64,000 nt of DNA. Origin: Sphingomonas aurantiaca (GTDB taxonomy: Bacteria; Pseudomonadota; Alphaproteobacteria; Sphingomonadales; Sphingomonadaceae). Positions 1 through 11,948 of this stretch are shown in pieces; positions within the stretch are counted from its first letter, which is position 1, and each line of letters starts with the position of its first letter. The DNA lies in NCBI RefSeq assembly GCF_003050705.1, contig NZ_QAOG01000004.1:310001-374000 (forward strand). Reading direction: 5' to 3'. The notes beneath the pieces are model-generated. The model had not been told where the DNA came from. It saw only the letters and a list, made by a program, of their open reading frames with translations, and searched no databases. A program made the position numbers and the translations under genes.

Positions 1-403
1 TGCGCAGCCAGCAATCGGGGATGCTCGCGCGCACGCGGATCGGCGGGACGCGCGGCCAGAGATCGGGCGCGGCGATCCGTTCGACGTCGGCGGGGCGGGT
101 GGGGCCGTCCTTCAGCACGACGCCTTCGCGCAGGCCGTCGAGCGCGGCCTCGCCGGCCTCGCCCTCGACCTGCACGAGATAGGTTTTGGCCAGCTTGAAC
201 TTCGGATCCGCGATCCGCGCCTGGAGGCGACCGTCGTCGGTCAGCAGCAACAGCCCCTCGCTGTCCCGATCCAGCCGCCCCGCCGGATAGACGCCCGGCA
301 CGTCGACGAACTGCGACAGCGTCGCGCGCGGCGTCGGCGAGCCCGCGTCGGTGAACTGGCTGAGGACGTCGTAGGGTTTGTTGAAGAGGATCAGGCGGGG
401 CAT
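1..403 (-). CDS. rluE: 23S rRNA pseudouridine synthase, RluE type (partial, 3' end outside window)
   Basis: About 134 N-terminal residues are present and the gene runs off the left edge. The protein opens with [17 protein letters not shown], and around residue 43 carries [13 protein letters not shown], the catalytic-Asp motif of the RsuA/RluB/RluE/RluF family, followed by [21 protein letters not shown]. The order and wording of these blocks match E. coli RluE, which isomerises one uridine of 23S rRNA in the ribosome. No N-terminal S4 domain is seen, which also fits RluE rather than RsuA or RluB. The ATG at 401-403 is the natural start. The exact target uridine is inferred from family membership. 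Confidence 0.88.
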   Translation of the reverse strand, partial: MPRLILFNKPYDVLSQFTDAGSPTPRATLSQFVDVPGVYPAGRLDRDSEGLLLLTDDGRLQARIADPKFKLAKTYLVQVEGEAGEAALDGLREGVVLKDGPTRPADVERIAAPDLWPRVPPIRVRASIPDCWLR

Positions 404-538
404 GGCGGATTTTCAGACAATTACCAGGATGATTTGCCGTTTTCAGCAGTAAAATTCAAGACAGATATGCGAGAATATCATTACTTTTACAATATTCTCT
501 TATTATCATCGGCGAAAATGTCTCATTATGGAAAATTC

Positions 539-1288
539 TTACCTGGCACCTCGAACAGTTTGAAGTAATGCGGAGGTTAACTTTCTTTGCAAATCAGAAA
601 ACCCTTTAAAAACAATTATGCGTCTGTTTTGTATATCAAATGGAACATCGGAAAGGGTATCAGATATAAGTAGTGTTGGTTTTCCCAAGGCCATTGCGAT
701 GCCAAGTTCAAAAAACACATTTGCGTTGCGTGATGAAATGTTAGCTATCACAATCTCCGACGAAATTATGCCCCCGACGATTTGAGGCAAAATGTCGCCT
801 TCAGCGCGATGTTCATCGCCGCGTGTGACAATAAATCCAGCTTCAGAGCAAACTGACTTGATAACTTGATAAGTCTCTTTCTCATCATCCGAAAATGGAG
901 TTAAGACAAATATTTTGTCTTCAATAACTTTAGCCTTGTCGGAGCTGAGCCCATACGATTTTAAAAAACTATCAACGTCAACAGCATTTGTAGAGCTTGT
1001 TGCAGGTTGATTGCGTTGGCCTGAAATAATGAGGTGATTGGCCTCTTCCCATCTTGCCCGGGTCGCCACCATCTCCCGGGTTAGATCAGCAAGCCTGTGC
1101 TCATAAGACGCTCGCATTTCAGAAAGCACGGCTTCATGTTTGATGTTGTCGTAACGACTGACTTCCCGACCATGCATTACCTGGTTCATAAGTCTTCGGG
1201 TAATTACAAAGATTGTTGCCACAATCGGAAGAGTGATTAACGCTGAGCTTGCGACTGTATCGAATAATCTTTGCGTTAGATCGCTCAC
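539..1288 (-). CDS. Membrane-anchored TIR/deoxyribosyltransferase-like protein, candidate defence effector
   Basis: About 249 residues in three parts. A single hydrophobic anchor lies at about 12-31. A charged, probably coiled-coil stretch follows at about 45-90. The C-terminal alpha/beta domain (about 124-245) begins DKIFVLTPFSDDEKETY and contains SEIVIANISSRNANVFFELG. That block, with a conserved Glu (about 194) after an N-x-N-V-F/Y-x-E-L-G pattern and then ALGKPTLLI, is typical of TIR-like and nucleoside 2-deoxyribosyltransferase-like domains that attack N-glycosidic bonds of NAD or nucleotides. A GTG at 1286-1288 gives a 4-base GTGA overlap with the upstream membrane-protein gene, so the two are probably translated together. 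The DNA is clearly AT-richer than its surroundings, suggesting transfer. NADase activity and a role in phage defence are inferences. Confidence 0.8.
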   Translation of the reverse strand: MSDLTQRLFDTVASSALITLPIVATIFVITRRLMNQVMHGREVSRYDNIKHEAVLSEMRASYEHRLADLTREMVATRARWEEANHLIISGQRNQPATSSTNAVDVDSFLKSYGLSSDKAKVIEDKIFVLTPFSDDEKETYQVIKSVCSEAGFIVTRGDEHRAEGDILPQIVGGIISSEIVIANISSRNANVFFELGIAMALGKPTLLISDTLSDVPFDIQNRRIIVFKGFSDLQRKLTSALLQTVRGAR

Positions 1289-1677
1289 CAAAATACACTC
1301 CCCATTGAAATGGACGCTGTGGTAATGGTAAGTGCAAGCAAATATCCTAACGTCGAAAGTCCTGCCGCCGTCTTTGTCTTAGAAAGAATCAAGGCGCGTT
1401 CAGACTTTCTTGCAACAACAATCACAGGTATCAAAAGCGCTACCGCAATAAAGGCAGCGGACAATACTGCTTTCACGGGAGTTGGAGCTGTCGAGTGCAT
1501 CTGTCCAGAATAAAGTATGGCTGAGCCGTATGACAGCGACAAGAATGCAATATCAACTGGAAATACCATTATGGCTTTCAAAGTATCAACGCCGTTTGTT
1601 TCCTGGTCAGTTGTCATCCTCAGCCCAAATTTGAGCATGATGATACTGCCGGGCAGCATGTAATCCCAAATAGGCAA
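1285..1677 (-). CDS. Small multi-pass membrane protein, partner of the TIR-like protein
   Basis: I do not recognise a named family. About 130 residues with hydrophobic segments near 35-55, 68-89 and 105-127, and a weaker one near 6-19, so three or four membrane passes; a charged loop (ARKSERALILSKTK) lies between the last two. The longest frame starts at a TTG at 1677; in-frame ATGs at 1659, 1638 and 1617 are alternatives. Its stop overlaps the start of the TIR-like gene by 4 bases, and the two share the same low-GC composition, so they form one transcription unit. By analogy with two-component defence modules it could be a membrane partner, channel or immunity component, but nothing in the sequence decides between these. 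Confidence 0.65.
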   Translation of the reverse strand: MPIWDYMLPGSIIMLKFGLRMTTDQETNGVDTLKAIMVFPVDIAFLSLSYGSAILYSGQMHSTAPTPVKAVLSAAFIAVALLIPVIVVARKSERALILSKTKTAAGLSTLGYLLALTITTASISMGSVFW

Positions 1678-1800
1678 AATGATCCCCCTACGGATAGCCC
1701 ATTGGTAGAGGCGTCAAGCTTCCACGGCAAGCCGCCAGTGGGCTTCGGGCAAGCCTCGCAAGCGGGTCCGAACGTGGGCTGCGCTCTGAGAGCGGAGCGG

Positions 1801-1839
1801 TAAAAGACGGGCCGCGGTGTTTCCACCGCGGCCCGTTTT
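1801..1839 (-). terminator. rpoD terminator hairpin (bidirectional)
   Basis: A perfect 13-bp inverted repeat (1807-1819 with 1824-1836, core GGGCCGCGGTG) has a 4-base loop and is flanked by AAAA on one side and TTTT on the other. It lies about 20 bases past the rpoD stop in the direction of rpoD transcription, and its geometry would work as an intrinsic terminator on either strand. Confidence 0.85.
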
Positions 1840-1859
1840 GATCAGAAATTTAGCAACCC

Positions 1860-3887
1860 TTACTGGTCGAGGAAGCTCCGCATTTTCCGACTGCGCGACG
1901 GATGCTTGAGCTTGCGCAACGCCTTCGCCTCGATCTGGCGGATACGCTCGCGGGTCACCGAGAATTGCTGGCCGACCTCTTCCAGCGTGTGATCGGTGTT
2001 CATCCCGATGCCAAAGCGCATGCGGAGCACGCGTTCCTCACGTGGCGTCAGCGACGCCAGAACGCGCGTGACGGTTTCCTTGAGGTTCGCCTGGATCGCG
2101 GCATCGACCGGGATGATCGCGTTCTTGTCCTCGATGAAGTCGCCGAGATGCGAATCCTCCTCGTCGCCGATCGGCGTTTCGAGGCTGATCGGCTCCTTGG
2201 CGATCTTCATCACCTTGCGCACCTTCTCGAGCGGCATGGAGAGGCGCTCGGCCATCTCCTCCGGGGTCGGCTCGCGGCCCTGCTCGTGGAGGAACTGGCG
2301 GCTGGTGCGGACCAGCTTGTTGATCGTCTCGATCATGTGGACCGGGATGCGGATCGTGCGGGCCTGGTCGGCGATCGAGCGCGTGATCGCCTGGCGGATC
2401 CACCAGGTCGCATAGGTGCTGAACTTGTAGCCGCGGCGATACTCGAACTTGTCGACCGCCTTCATCAGGCCGATATTGCCCTCCTGGATGAGATCCAGGA
2501 ACTGAAGGCCGCGGTTCGTGTATTTCTTGGCGATCGAGATCACGAGACGCAGGTTCGCCTCGACCATCTCCTTCTTGGCGATGCGCGCCTCGCGCTCGCC
2601 CTTCTGGACCATGTTGACGATCCGGCGGAACTCGGTGAGCGCCATGCCGGTCTGCTGCGTGATGTCGGCGATCTCGGCGCGGATGCGCTCGACCGCCTCG
2701 CTCTCGTTGGCGACGAACGCGGTCCACTTCTTGTCGACCTTGTTGACCGTCGCCAGCCAGTTCTCGTCGATCTCGTGACCGATATAGCGATCGAGGAAGT
2801 CCTTGCGCGGCACCTTATGGCGCTCGGCGAGGCGCAGCATCTGGCCGCCCAGCGCGGTCAGGCGACGGTTATAGGCATAGAGCTGATCGACGAGATATTC
2901 GATCTTGGCGTTGTGGAACTGGACGCTCTCGACCTCCGCCGTGAGTTCCTCGCGCAGCTTCTGGTATTTGCGCTCGTCGGCGGCGGAGAACTCGCCGCCG
3001 ATGCCCATCGCGTCGACGCGGCTCTGCTGGATCTTGCTGAACTTCTTGTAGAGCGCCGTGATGTTGGCGAACCGCTCGAGCGCGATCGGCTTGAGCTGCT
3101 CTTCCATCTGCGCGAGGCTGAGGGTGTTGTCCTCCTCCTCGTCGTCCGAGGCGCGGGGCGTGCGGCGCTCGCCGTCCTCGTCCTCGTCGGCGGACGGCTC
3201 TTCGGGCTCGGCCTCTTCCTTGAACGAGGGGCCGGCGTTCTTTTCGCTGATCTCGCCGTCGTCGGCCTCGCCGTCCTCGGCCATCGCCTCGGGCGCGGGG
3301 TCCTTCGAGAGCATCGCGTCGAGATCCATGATCTCGCGCAGCTGCATCGTGCCCTCGTTGAGCGCGGTCGACCAGTCGATGATCGCGTTGAAGGTGATCG
3401 GCGATTCGCAGAGGCCGAGGATCATGGTGTCGCGACCCGCCTCGATCCGCTTGGCGATGGCGATCTCGCCCTCGCGGCTGAGCAGCTCGACCGCGCCCAT
3501 TTCGCGCAGGTACATGCGGACCGGATCGTCGGTGCGATCGACGGTCTCCTTCTTCTTCTCGATCGCGGGGCCGGTATCGGCATCCGCGTCGGTGCTCTCC
3601 GCCTCGTCCTCGTCGTCCTTGGCGGGCTCGGTCTCGCCGTCTTCGCCGGCTTCGTCGTTCTCGACGATGTTGATGCCCATTTCGCTCAGCGCGGCGCTGA
3701 TGTCCTCGATCTGGTCGGACGACATCTCGCCCTGCGGCAGCGCTTCGTTGAGCTGCTCGTAGGTGATGTAGCCGCGCTTCTTGGCGCGCGCGATGACCTT
3801 CTTGATCGACGCATCGTTCATGTCGATCAGCGGCGCATCGCCGGTTTCGTTCGTCTCGGCGGGTTCCGCCATGTTCGCCTTAGCCAT
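1860..3887 (-). CDS. rpoD: RNA polymerase primary sigma factor RpoD (sigma-70)
   Basis: About 675 residues. Region 1.1 is at about 20-85, followed by an acidic linker, then region 1.2 ([20 protein letters not shown]). A non-conserved region with long Asp/Glu runs comes next, then region 2 ([40 protein letters not shown]), region 3, and region 4 with the helix-turn-helix [19 protein letters not shown]. This is the full group 1 arrangement of the housekeeping sigma factor. The ATG at 3885-3887 overlaps the dnaG stop by one base (TGATG), so the two are translationally coupled, a remnant of the dnaG-rpoD macromolecular synthesis operon. A TTG one codon upstream is an unlikely alternative. Confidence 0.98.
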   Translation of the reverse strand: MAKANMAEPAETNETGDAPLIDMNDASIKKVIARAKKRGYITYEQLNEALPQGEMSSDQIEDISAALSEMGINIVENDEAGEDGETEPAKDDEDEAESTDADADTGPAIEKKKETVDRTDDPVRMYLREMGAVELLSREGEIAIAKRIEAGRDTMILGLCESPITFNAIIDWSTALNEGTMQLREIMDLDAMLSKDPAPEAMAEDGEADDGEISEKNAGPSFKEEAEPEEPSADEDEDGERRTPRASDDEEEDNTLSLAQMEEQLKPIALERFANITALYKKFSKIQQSRVDAMGIGGEFSAADERKYQKLREELTAEVESVQFHNAKIEYLVDQLYAYNRRLTALGGQMLRLAERHKVPRKDFLDRYIGHEIDENWLATVNKVDKKWTAFVANESEAVERIRAEIADITQQTGMALTEFRRIVNMVQKGEREARIAKKEMVEANLRLVISIAKKYTNRGLQFLDLIQEGNIGLMKAVDKFEYRRGYKFSTYATWWIRQAITRSIADQARTIRIPVHMIETINKLVRTSRQFLHEQGREPTPEEMAERLSMPLEKVRKVMKIAKEPISLETPIGDEEDSHLGDFIEDKNAIIPVDAAIQANLKETVTRVLASLTPREERVLRMRFGIGMNTDHTLEEVGQQFSVTRERIRQIEAKALRKLKHPSRSRKMRSFLDQ

Positions 3888-5749
3888 CAATCGCCCTCGG
3901 TACCCAACGCTCGGGCGTCTTCGTTCGACTGTACAAGATTTGCAAGTCGGACTTCCAACGCCTGTTTCTCTCTTACCATAGCCACTTGTCGTTCGAACGC
4001 ATCTTCGGTGAAGTGCGTCTGCATCGCCGCGGTCGCCTGTTTCAGCGCCGCGTCGACTTCCGGGCGTGCGACCATGATCGCGATCGCCTCGTCTAGGTCG
4101 GCGCGGACGCGGGCTGGATCGGCCGTGGTCTGCGTGAACGAGTAGGGCATCGTATCGGCTCTCAACAGGTCACTCGCGACTGAATTGAAACCGGACCTCG
4201 CCAATATGGTGAGAAGTCGCCCGCTATCAAGCTTCTGGTCCTCAAGTGCAACATCCACGACCGCTTCGAACAACCGGCCGAGCGCGCCGTCGATGAGTTG
4301 CAGGGGGCCGAGCACCTCCATGTGCCGCGCGATCTCAACGGGATGGCGGATCAGGCCGGCAAGGACTGCCTTGGCGAGCACACGGTCGATTCCTGTCGCG
4401 AGAAACGCTTTGGCATCCTCGGTGACGGGGGCGGCGGGGGGCTTCCAGCCGCCTTTGGGGCGTTCGCCGCGGGGGACGAAGGGGGCGCGGACGGGTTTGA
4501 AATGCTTGTAGAAGCGGTCCTTGAACTCGGACTGGTATTCCTGTTTCACCGATGCGTCGGCGATGCCCTCTGCGAGCTCGTGCAGGCGGCGCTTGAGGCC
4601 GGCGCGCTGTTCGGGGGTGTCGAGCGCCTCGGCCGCGACTTCGGACGCCCAGAGGCGCTCGACGAGCGGTTCGGGGGTCTTGAGCAGCGCCTCGAACGCG
4701 GCGGGGCCGCCCGAGCGGACGAGATCGTCGGGGTCCTGGCCTTGCGGGAGCGTGACGAAGGCGAGGCTGCGGCCGGGGGCGAGCAGCGGGAGCGCGCGGT
4801 GCGCGGCCCTGAGCGCGGCCTTCTGGCCTGCGCCGTCGCCGTCGAAGCAGAGCAGGGGGACGTCGACCATCCGCCACAACCGCTCGAGCTGCGCTTCGGT
4901 GAGCGCGGTGCCGAGCGGGGCGACTGCCTCGCCGAACCCGGCCTGGGCTAGTGCGATGACGTCCATGTATCCCTCGACCACGAGGACGCGGCCGGCCTTG
5001 CGCGAGGCGGGGGCGGCCTTGTCGAGGTTGTAGAGCGTGCGGCCCTTGTCGAAGAGCGGGGTATCCGGGGAGTTCAAATACTTCGGCTCGCCGCCGTCGA
5101 GCACGCGGCCGCCGAACGCGATCGTCCGGCCGCGCGGATCGCGGATCGGGATCATCAGCCGGCCGCGGAAGCGGTCGTACGGGTCCTTGCCCTCGACGTT
5201 GATGAGCATGCCGGATTCGACCAGCATCGGGTCGCCGTACGTTTTCAGCGCAGTCTTGAGTTTCCCGCGGCTGTCGGGGGCGAACCCCATGCCGAACGCG
5301 CGGGCGGTGTCGGGGGTGATGCCGCGGCGGTCGAGCAGCGCGCGGGCGTCCGAGCCGGGCAGGCCGTTGAGTTGCTCGGTGAACCAGTCGGCGGCGTCGG
5401 CCATGACCTCGTGCAGGCCCTTGGCGCGTTCGGCCTTGGCGGCGGACTGGCGGTCCATCGCGGGCATGTCCATCCCGGCGGCCTGGGCGAGCTCCTTGAC
5501 CGCATCCATGAAGGGGAGGCCGCGCTGGTCGGTCATCCACTTGATTGCGTCGCCGTGGGCGGAGCAGCCGAAGCAGTGGTAAAAGCCCTTGTCGTCGTTA
5601 ACGTAGAACGACGGCGTCTTCTCGTTGTGGAACGGGCAGCAGCCCTTGTGCTCACGCCCGGCCTTGGTGAGCTTGGTGGTCTTGCCGACCAGCGCCGACA
5701 GCGACGTGCGGCCGCGGAGTTCGTCGAGGAATTGCGGGGTCAGGGCCAT
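3887..5749 (-). CDS. dnaG: DNA primase DnaG
   Basis: 620 residues. The N-terminal CHC2 zinc domain shows Cys38-x2-His41...Cys59-x2-Cys62 ([22 protein letters not shown]). The catalytic core carries the toprim motifs [11 protein letters not shown] near residue 260 and [11 protein letters not shown] near 305, and the helicase-binding C-terminal part runs to the stop. It makes the RNA primers used at the replication fork. The start ATG lies inside the 3' end of the upstream nuclease-like gene (10-base overlap). rpoD follows immediately with a 1-base overlap. Confidence 0.98.
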   Translation of the reverse strand: MALTPQFLDELRGRTSLSALVGKTTKLTKAGREHKGCCPFHNEKTPSFYVNDDKGFYHCFGCSAHGDAIKWMTDQRGLPFMDAVKELAQAAGMDMPAMDRQSAAKAERAKGLHEVMADAADWFTEQLNGLPGSDARALLDRRGITPDTARAFGMGFAPDSRGKLKTALKTYGDPMLVESGMLINVEGKDPYDRFRGRLMIPIRDPRGRTIAFGGRVLDGGEPKYLNSPDTPLFDKGRTLYNLDKAAPASRKAGRVLVVEGYMDVIALAQAGFGEAVAPLGTALTEAQLERLWRMVDVPLLCFDGDGAGQKAALRAAHRALPLLAPGRSLAFVTLPQGQDPDDLVRSGGPAAFEALLKTPEPLVERLWASEVAAEALDTPEQRAGLKRRLHELAEGIADASVKQEYQSEFKDRFYKHFKPVRAPFVPRGERPKGGWKPPAAPVTEDAKAFLATGIDRVLAKAVLAGLIRHPVEIARHMEVLGPLQLIDGALGRLFEAVVDVALEDQKLDSGRLLTILARSGFNSVASDLLRADTMPYSFTQTTADPARVRADLDEAIAIMVARPEVDAALKQATAAMQTHFTEDAFERQVAMVREKQALEVRLANLVQSNEDARALGTEGD

Positions 5750-6222
5750 GGGGTGGCTTTTTCCTGGGGGAGGTGTGCGGCCACGCCCTCCCCCGACCCC
5801 TCCCGCGAGCGGGAGGGGAGGAGAAGTGCAGGGTTCTCCCCGGACGCAACGGTGTCCCCCTCCCGCTTGCGGGAGGGGTTAGGGGAGGGGCGTTCCGCAA
5901 GGACGCGCGCAATCTCGGCCACCACGCCTTCCAGCCGCTCCAGCACGTCGTTGTTCCAGAACCGGATCACTCGGTAGCCTTGGTTTTCGATGAAGCCCGT
6001 CCTTCGCGCATCGTCGTCGGATTGCCAGTCATGCTGCCCGCCATCGACCTCGATCACGAGCCCGGTGGCTCGCGAGACGAAATCACAGATGAACGGGCCG
6101 ATCGGGACTTGGCGGTTGAACCTTATGCCGCACGTCCGGCGCGCGGCGAGGTGTTGCCATAGCGCGCTTTCGGCGCGGGTGGGGGTGGCGCGGAGGGCTC
6201 GGATGCGGGTGCGTTGTTCCAA
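5740..6222 (-). CDS. DUF559 / Vsr-like endonuclease-fold protein with a repeat-derived tail
   Basis: 160 residues. The N-terminal ~110 residues show the DUF559 pattern: LRATPTRAESALWQHLAARR, then IRFNRQVPIGPFICDFVS, then VIEVDGGQHD with the Asp...Glu-x-Asp-Gly core of a PD-(D/E)XK/Vsr-type nuclease fold, then RVIRFWNNDVL. The start is a TTG with a strong AAGGAG site 8 bases upstream. From about residue 112 onward the protein is encoded by two copies of a CCCCTCCCGC palindrome (SPNPSRKREGD and RSREGSGEGV), so the native stop was probably lost to a repeat insertion. The frame then runs 10 bases into dnaG. The substrate is unknown. Confidence 0.8.
   Translation of the reverse strand: MEQRTRIRALRATPTRAESALWQHLAARRTCGIRFNRQVPIGPFICDFVSRATGLVIEVDGGQHDWQSDDDARRTGFIENQGYRVIRFWNNDVLERLEGVVAEIARVLAERPSPNPSRKREGDTVASGENPALLLPSRSREGSGEGVAAHLPQEKATPWP
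5784..5891. repeat. Composite palindromic element (CCCCTCCCGC family), two hairpins
   Basis: Two 10-bp perfect hairpins, CCCCTCCCGC-NN-GCGGGAGGGG, lie at 5797-5818 and 5857-5878. They are flanked by mirrored CCCTCCCCC and GGGGAGGGG arms, so the whole 108-base unit is itself an inverted repeat. It lies inside the 3' end of the DUF559 frame. Confidence 0.85.
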
Positions 6223-6257
6223 TGCTCCGTCTCCTTTGTGGCGCTGCCCTCCCCCGA

Positions 6258-6279
6258 CCCCTCCCGCAGGCGGGAGGGG
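6258..6279. repeat. Single CCCCTCCCGC palindrome
   Basis: A third copy of the hairpin seen at 5797 and 5857, again with a 10-bp stem and a two-base loop. It sits between the GatB/YqeY stop and the DUF559 gene start, where it may end transcription of the leftward GatB/YqeY gene poorly or not at all, since no T-run follows. Confidence 0.8.
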
Positions 6280-6284
6280 AGTAG

Positions 6285-6737
6285 TTAGTTTAGCGCCGCC
6301 TTTACCAGCCCGCTCGCCTTGCTCATGTCGAGCTCGCTCGCGTGGCGGGCCTTCAGTTCGGCCATCACGCGGCCCATGTCCTTCATGCCGGTCGCGCTGA
6401 GCTCGTCCTTGATCTTGAGGATCGCGGCCGTCGTCTCCGCCTCGCTCAGCTGCGCAGGGAGGAAGCGTTCGATCACGGCGACCTCGGCGCTCTCCGCGTC
6501 GGCGAGTTCCTGGCGGCCGCCGTTCGAAAACATCTCGATCGACTCGCGGCGCTGCTTGACCATCTTCTGGAGCACCTCGACCACCAGCGCGTCGTCGCTC
6601 TCGGGGGCCTTGCCGGTGCGCGCTTCGATGTCGCGGTTCTTGATCGCGGCCTGGATCAACGAGATAGCGTTGCGGCTCTGCTTGTCGCCGGCCTTCATGG
6701 CGGTCAGCTGCGCAGCCTTGATGTCGTCGCGAATCAT
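6285..6737 (-). CDS. GatB/YqeY domain protein
   Basis: 150 residues from MIRDDIKAAQLTAMKAGDK to the stop, covering the whole YqeY domain. Recognisable blocks are RNAISLIQAAIKNRDIEAR, VVEVLQKMVKQRRESIEMF and the C-terminal MGRVMAELKARHASELDMSK. This domain resembles the tail of the amidotransferase GatB that contacts tRNA; the stand-alone protein has no firmly settled role. The frame stays open upstream to 6839, but the family begins at this ATG. It is divergent from carA and just upstream of the dnaG-rpoD genes, an arrangement common in alphaproteobacteria. Confidence 0.9.
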   Translation of the reverse strand: MIRDDIKAAQLTAMKAGDKQSRNAISLIQAAIKNRDIEARTGKAPESDDALVVEVLQKMVKQRRESIEMFSNGGRQELADAESAEVAVIERFLPAQLSEAETTAAILKIKDELSATGMKDMGRVMAELKARHASELDMSKASGLVKAALN

Positions 6738-6877
6738 GTACTGGTCTTTCAGGCGGTTCGGGATAGCCCGACGGGATAGCGCGTCCGCCGCCCGTTTAAC
6801 AGATTGACGCTGCGGCACGCCGGCCTTAGCGGACACCACTTAGCGACATCGTCAACGTAAAGAGAGTGCCCAGCCTG

Positions 6878-8158
6878 ATGGCCGACGCCCAGCCTACACC
6901 CATGTCTTCGGCAAAGCCTGCCGGCGCCACCGGCGTCCTGGTCCTCGCCAATGGCGACGTGATCTGGGGTCGCGGGTTCGGCGCGGAGGGCCAGGCGGTC
7001 GGCGAAGTGTGCTTCCACACCGCGATGACCGGCTATCAGGAGGTGCTGACCGATCCGTCCTTCGCGGGCCAGATGATCTGCTTCACGTTTCCGCACATTG
7101 GCAATGTCGGCGCGAACCCCGACGATATCGAGGCGGACGATCCGCACGCGCTCGGCATCATCGTCCGCGAGGACGTGACCGAGCCGTCGAGCTTCCGCGC
7201 GGTCGAGGGGCTCGATGGCTGGATGAAGCGGCATGCGCGGATCGGCCTGTCGGGGATCGACACGCGCGCGCTGACCCGCCGGATCCGCGTTGCGGGGGCG
7301 CCCAATGGGGTGATCGCGCATTCGGCGAACGGCGAGTTCGACGTGGCCGCGCTGCTGGCGATGGCGCAGGGCTGGCCGGGGCTGGAGGGCATGGACCTCG
7401 CCAAGGATGTGTCGACCGAGATGCATTATGGCTGGGGCGACAAGGGGCCCGGCGGCACGTGGCGGCTTGGGTTTGGGTATGGGGAGAGCGGTCTCTCGAC
7501 TTCGCTCGAGACGAACGGGGAGGGGGATGATGGCCTCTCTTCCCAATCGGATACGTCCCCCCAGCCGTTCGTCTCGAGCGAAGTCGAGAGACCCCATGTC
7601 GTCGCGATCGATTATGGGTCTAAGCGCAACATCTTCCGCAACCTCGTCGCGGCCGGCGCGAAGGTGTCCGTCGTGCCCGCCACCGCGAGCTTCGAGCAGG
7701 TGATGGCGCTCGCCCCCGACGGCATCTTCCTGTCGAACGGCCCCGGCGATCCCGCCGCGACCGGCGACTATGCGGTGCCGGTGATCCGCGAGCTGCTCGA
7801 GACGGGCAAGCCGCTGTTCGGCATCTGTCTCGGCCACCAGCTGCTCGGCCTCGCGGTCGGCGCGACCACGACCAAGATGTTCCAGGGCCACCGCGGCGCC
7901 AACCATCCGGTCAAGCGGCTCTCCGACGGTGCAGTCGAGATCACCAGCATGAACCACGGCTTCGCGGTCGAGCGCGACAGCCTGCCGGCCAACGTCCGCG
8001 AGACTCATGTGTCGCTGTTCGACGGGTCGAATGCGGGGCTGGAGCTCACCGACAAGCCGGCGTTCTCGGTGCAGTATCACCCGGAGGCGAGCCCGGGGCC
8101 GCAGGACAGCCTGTATCTGTTCGAGAAGTTCGTGGGGTCTTTGGAGCGGACGGGTTGA
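6878..8158 (+). CDS. carA: Carbamoyl-phosphate synthase small chain CarA, with internal palindromic insert
   Basis: About 426 residues, against roughly 380-390 for typical CarA. It supplies ammonia from glutamine to CarB for arginine and pyrimidine synthesis. The N-terminal CPSase domain has VLANGDVIWGRGFG, FHTAMTGYQEVLTDPSF and SGIDTRALTRRIR. The class I glutamine amidotransferase domain has VAIDYGSKRNI, LSNGPGDPAA, the nucleophile loop FGICLGHQLLG (Cys near 317) and QYHPEASPGP. Between them a 104-base inverted-repeat element at 7490-7593 adds about 35 residues in frame. An AAAGAGAG sequence precedes the ATG at 6878; a GTG at 6866 is possible but poorly placed. It is co-transcribed with the next two genes. 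Confidence 0.96.
   Translation: MADAQPTPMSSAKPAGATGVLVLANGDVIWGRGFGAEGQAVGEVCFHTAMTGYQEVLTDPSFAGQMICFTFPHIGNVGANPDDIEADDPHALGIIVREDVTEPSSFRAVEGLDGWMKRHARIGLSGIDTRALTRRIRVAGAPNGVIAHSANGEFDVAALLAMAQGWPGLEGMDLAKDVSTEMHYGWGDKGPGGTWRLGFGYGESGLSTSLETNGEGDDGLSSQSDTSPQPFVSSEVERPHVVAIDYGSKRNIFRNLVAAGAKVSVVPATASFEQVMALAPDGIFLSNGPGDPAATGDYAVPVIRELLETGKPLFGICLGHQLLGLAVGATTTKMFQGHRGANHPVKRLSDGAVEITSMNHGFAVERDSLPANVRETHVSLFDGSNAGLELTDKPAFSVQYHPEASPGPQDSLYLFEKFVGSLERTG
7490..7593. repeat. Palindromic element inserted in carA coding sequence
   Basis: The 29-base arms 7490-7518 and 7565-7593 are perfect reverse complements (GGTCTCTCGACTTCGCTCGA is the start of the arm), separated by a 46-base core. The element falls exactly in the linker between the two CarA domains and the reading frame passes through without a stop. 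Confidence 0.95.
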
Positions 8159-8540
8159 ATCGAACCCGCCTTGTCTGGTGTCTTGTCGGCGCTTCGTTGG
8201 TGGCGCTGCCGAGCGCAATTTTTTCTATCCTACGTTCTGAACCGCAGCCCACGTTCATCGTGTTCGATTCGTCTGGACCACCCCCGCCGCCAAAGGACGA
8301 AAGTCCAGGCGAGTTGGCAAAGGCGCTCGAACGGTTGGATACTGCATACCCGGGAAGCATCTTTGGCGACTGCCACGTCGGCCGGTTCCAGCATGAGGGC
8401 CTAACTTCGGACGGCGAGCAGACGTTCCGCACTAACATCAAAGGCTTGAGCGCCGATCAGTTAGATTGTCTGATGGGCAAGGCCCGAGAGATGGATCTTC
8501 GCGTAAGCTTCTCCAATTCCAATTCGCAGGTCGTAAACTA

Positions 8541-8541
<1 letters not shown>
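8155..8541 (+). CDS. Small exported protein encoded between carA and carB
   Basis: 128 residues of unrecognised family. It has a basic N-terminus and a hydrophobic stretch ([18 protein letters not shown]) that looks like a signal anchor. A proline run ([13 protein letters not shown]) and a soluble C-terminal part with two Cys residues follow. A TTG start at 8155 overlaps the carA stop, with GGAG at 8143-8146 well placed; the stop overlaps the carB ATG by one base (TAATG). Position and overlaps make it part of the car operon, yet its base composition is less GC-rich than carA or carB. Nothing visible links it to carbamoyl phosphate. Confidence 0.6.
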
Positions 8542-11873
<3,332 letters not shown>

Positions 11874-11948
11874 TCCCGACATGAGCGTGATGTGTGGGCG
11901 GGGCTGGTACAGGGCCCCGCGCGGGGAAATGGATTTGGGGACGAGATA

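Noticed and set aside
471..499. Inverted repeat GAGAATAT/ATATTCTC in the AT-rich gap before rluE
   Set aside because: Only 8 base pairs with a 13-base loop and no T-run in either direction; likely chance in AT-rich DNA.
1681..1780. Possible tRNA (D-arm-like GCCCATTGGTAGAGGC)
   Set aside because: No pairing anticodon stem, no proper T-arm stem and no acceptor stem could be formed, so it is not listed as a tRNA.
1902..4145. A 747-codon rightward open frame opposite rpoD and dnaG
   Set aside because: It is antisense to two certain genes, is rich in Arg/Leu/Asp/Ala as expected from reversed high-GC codons, and shows no domain.
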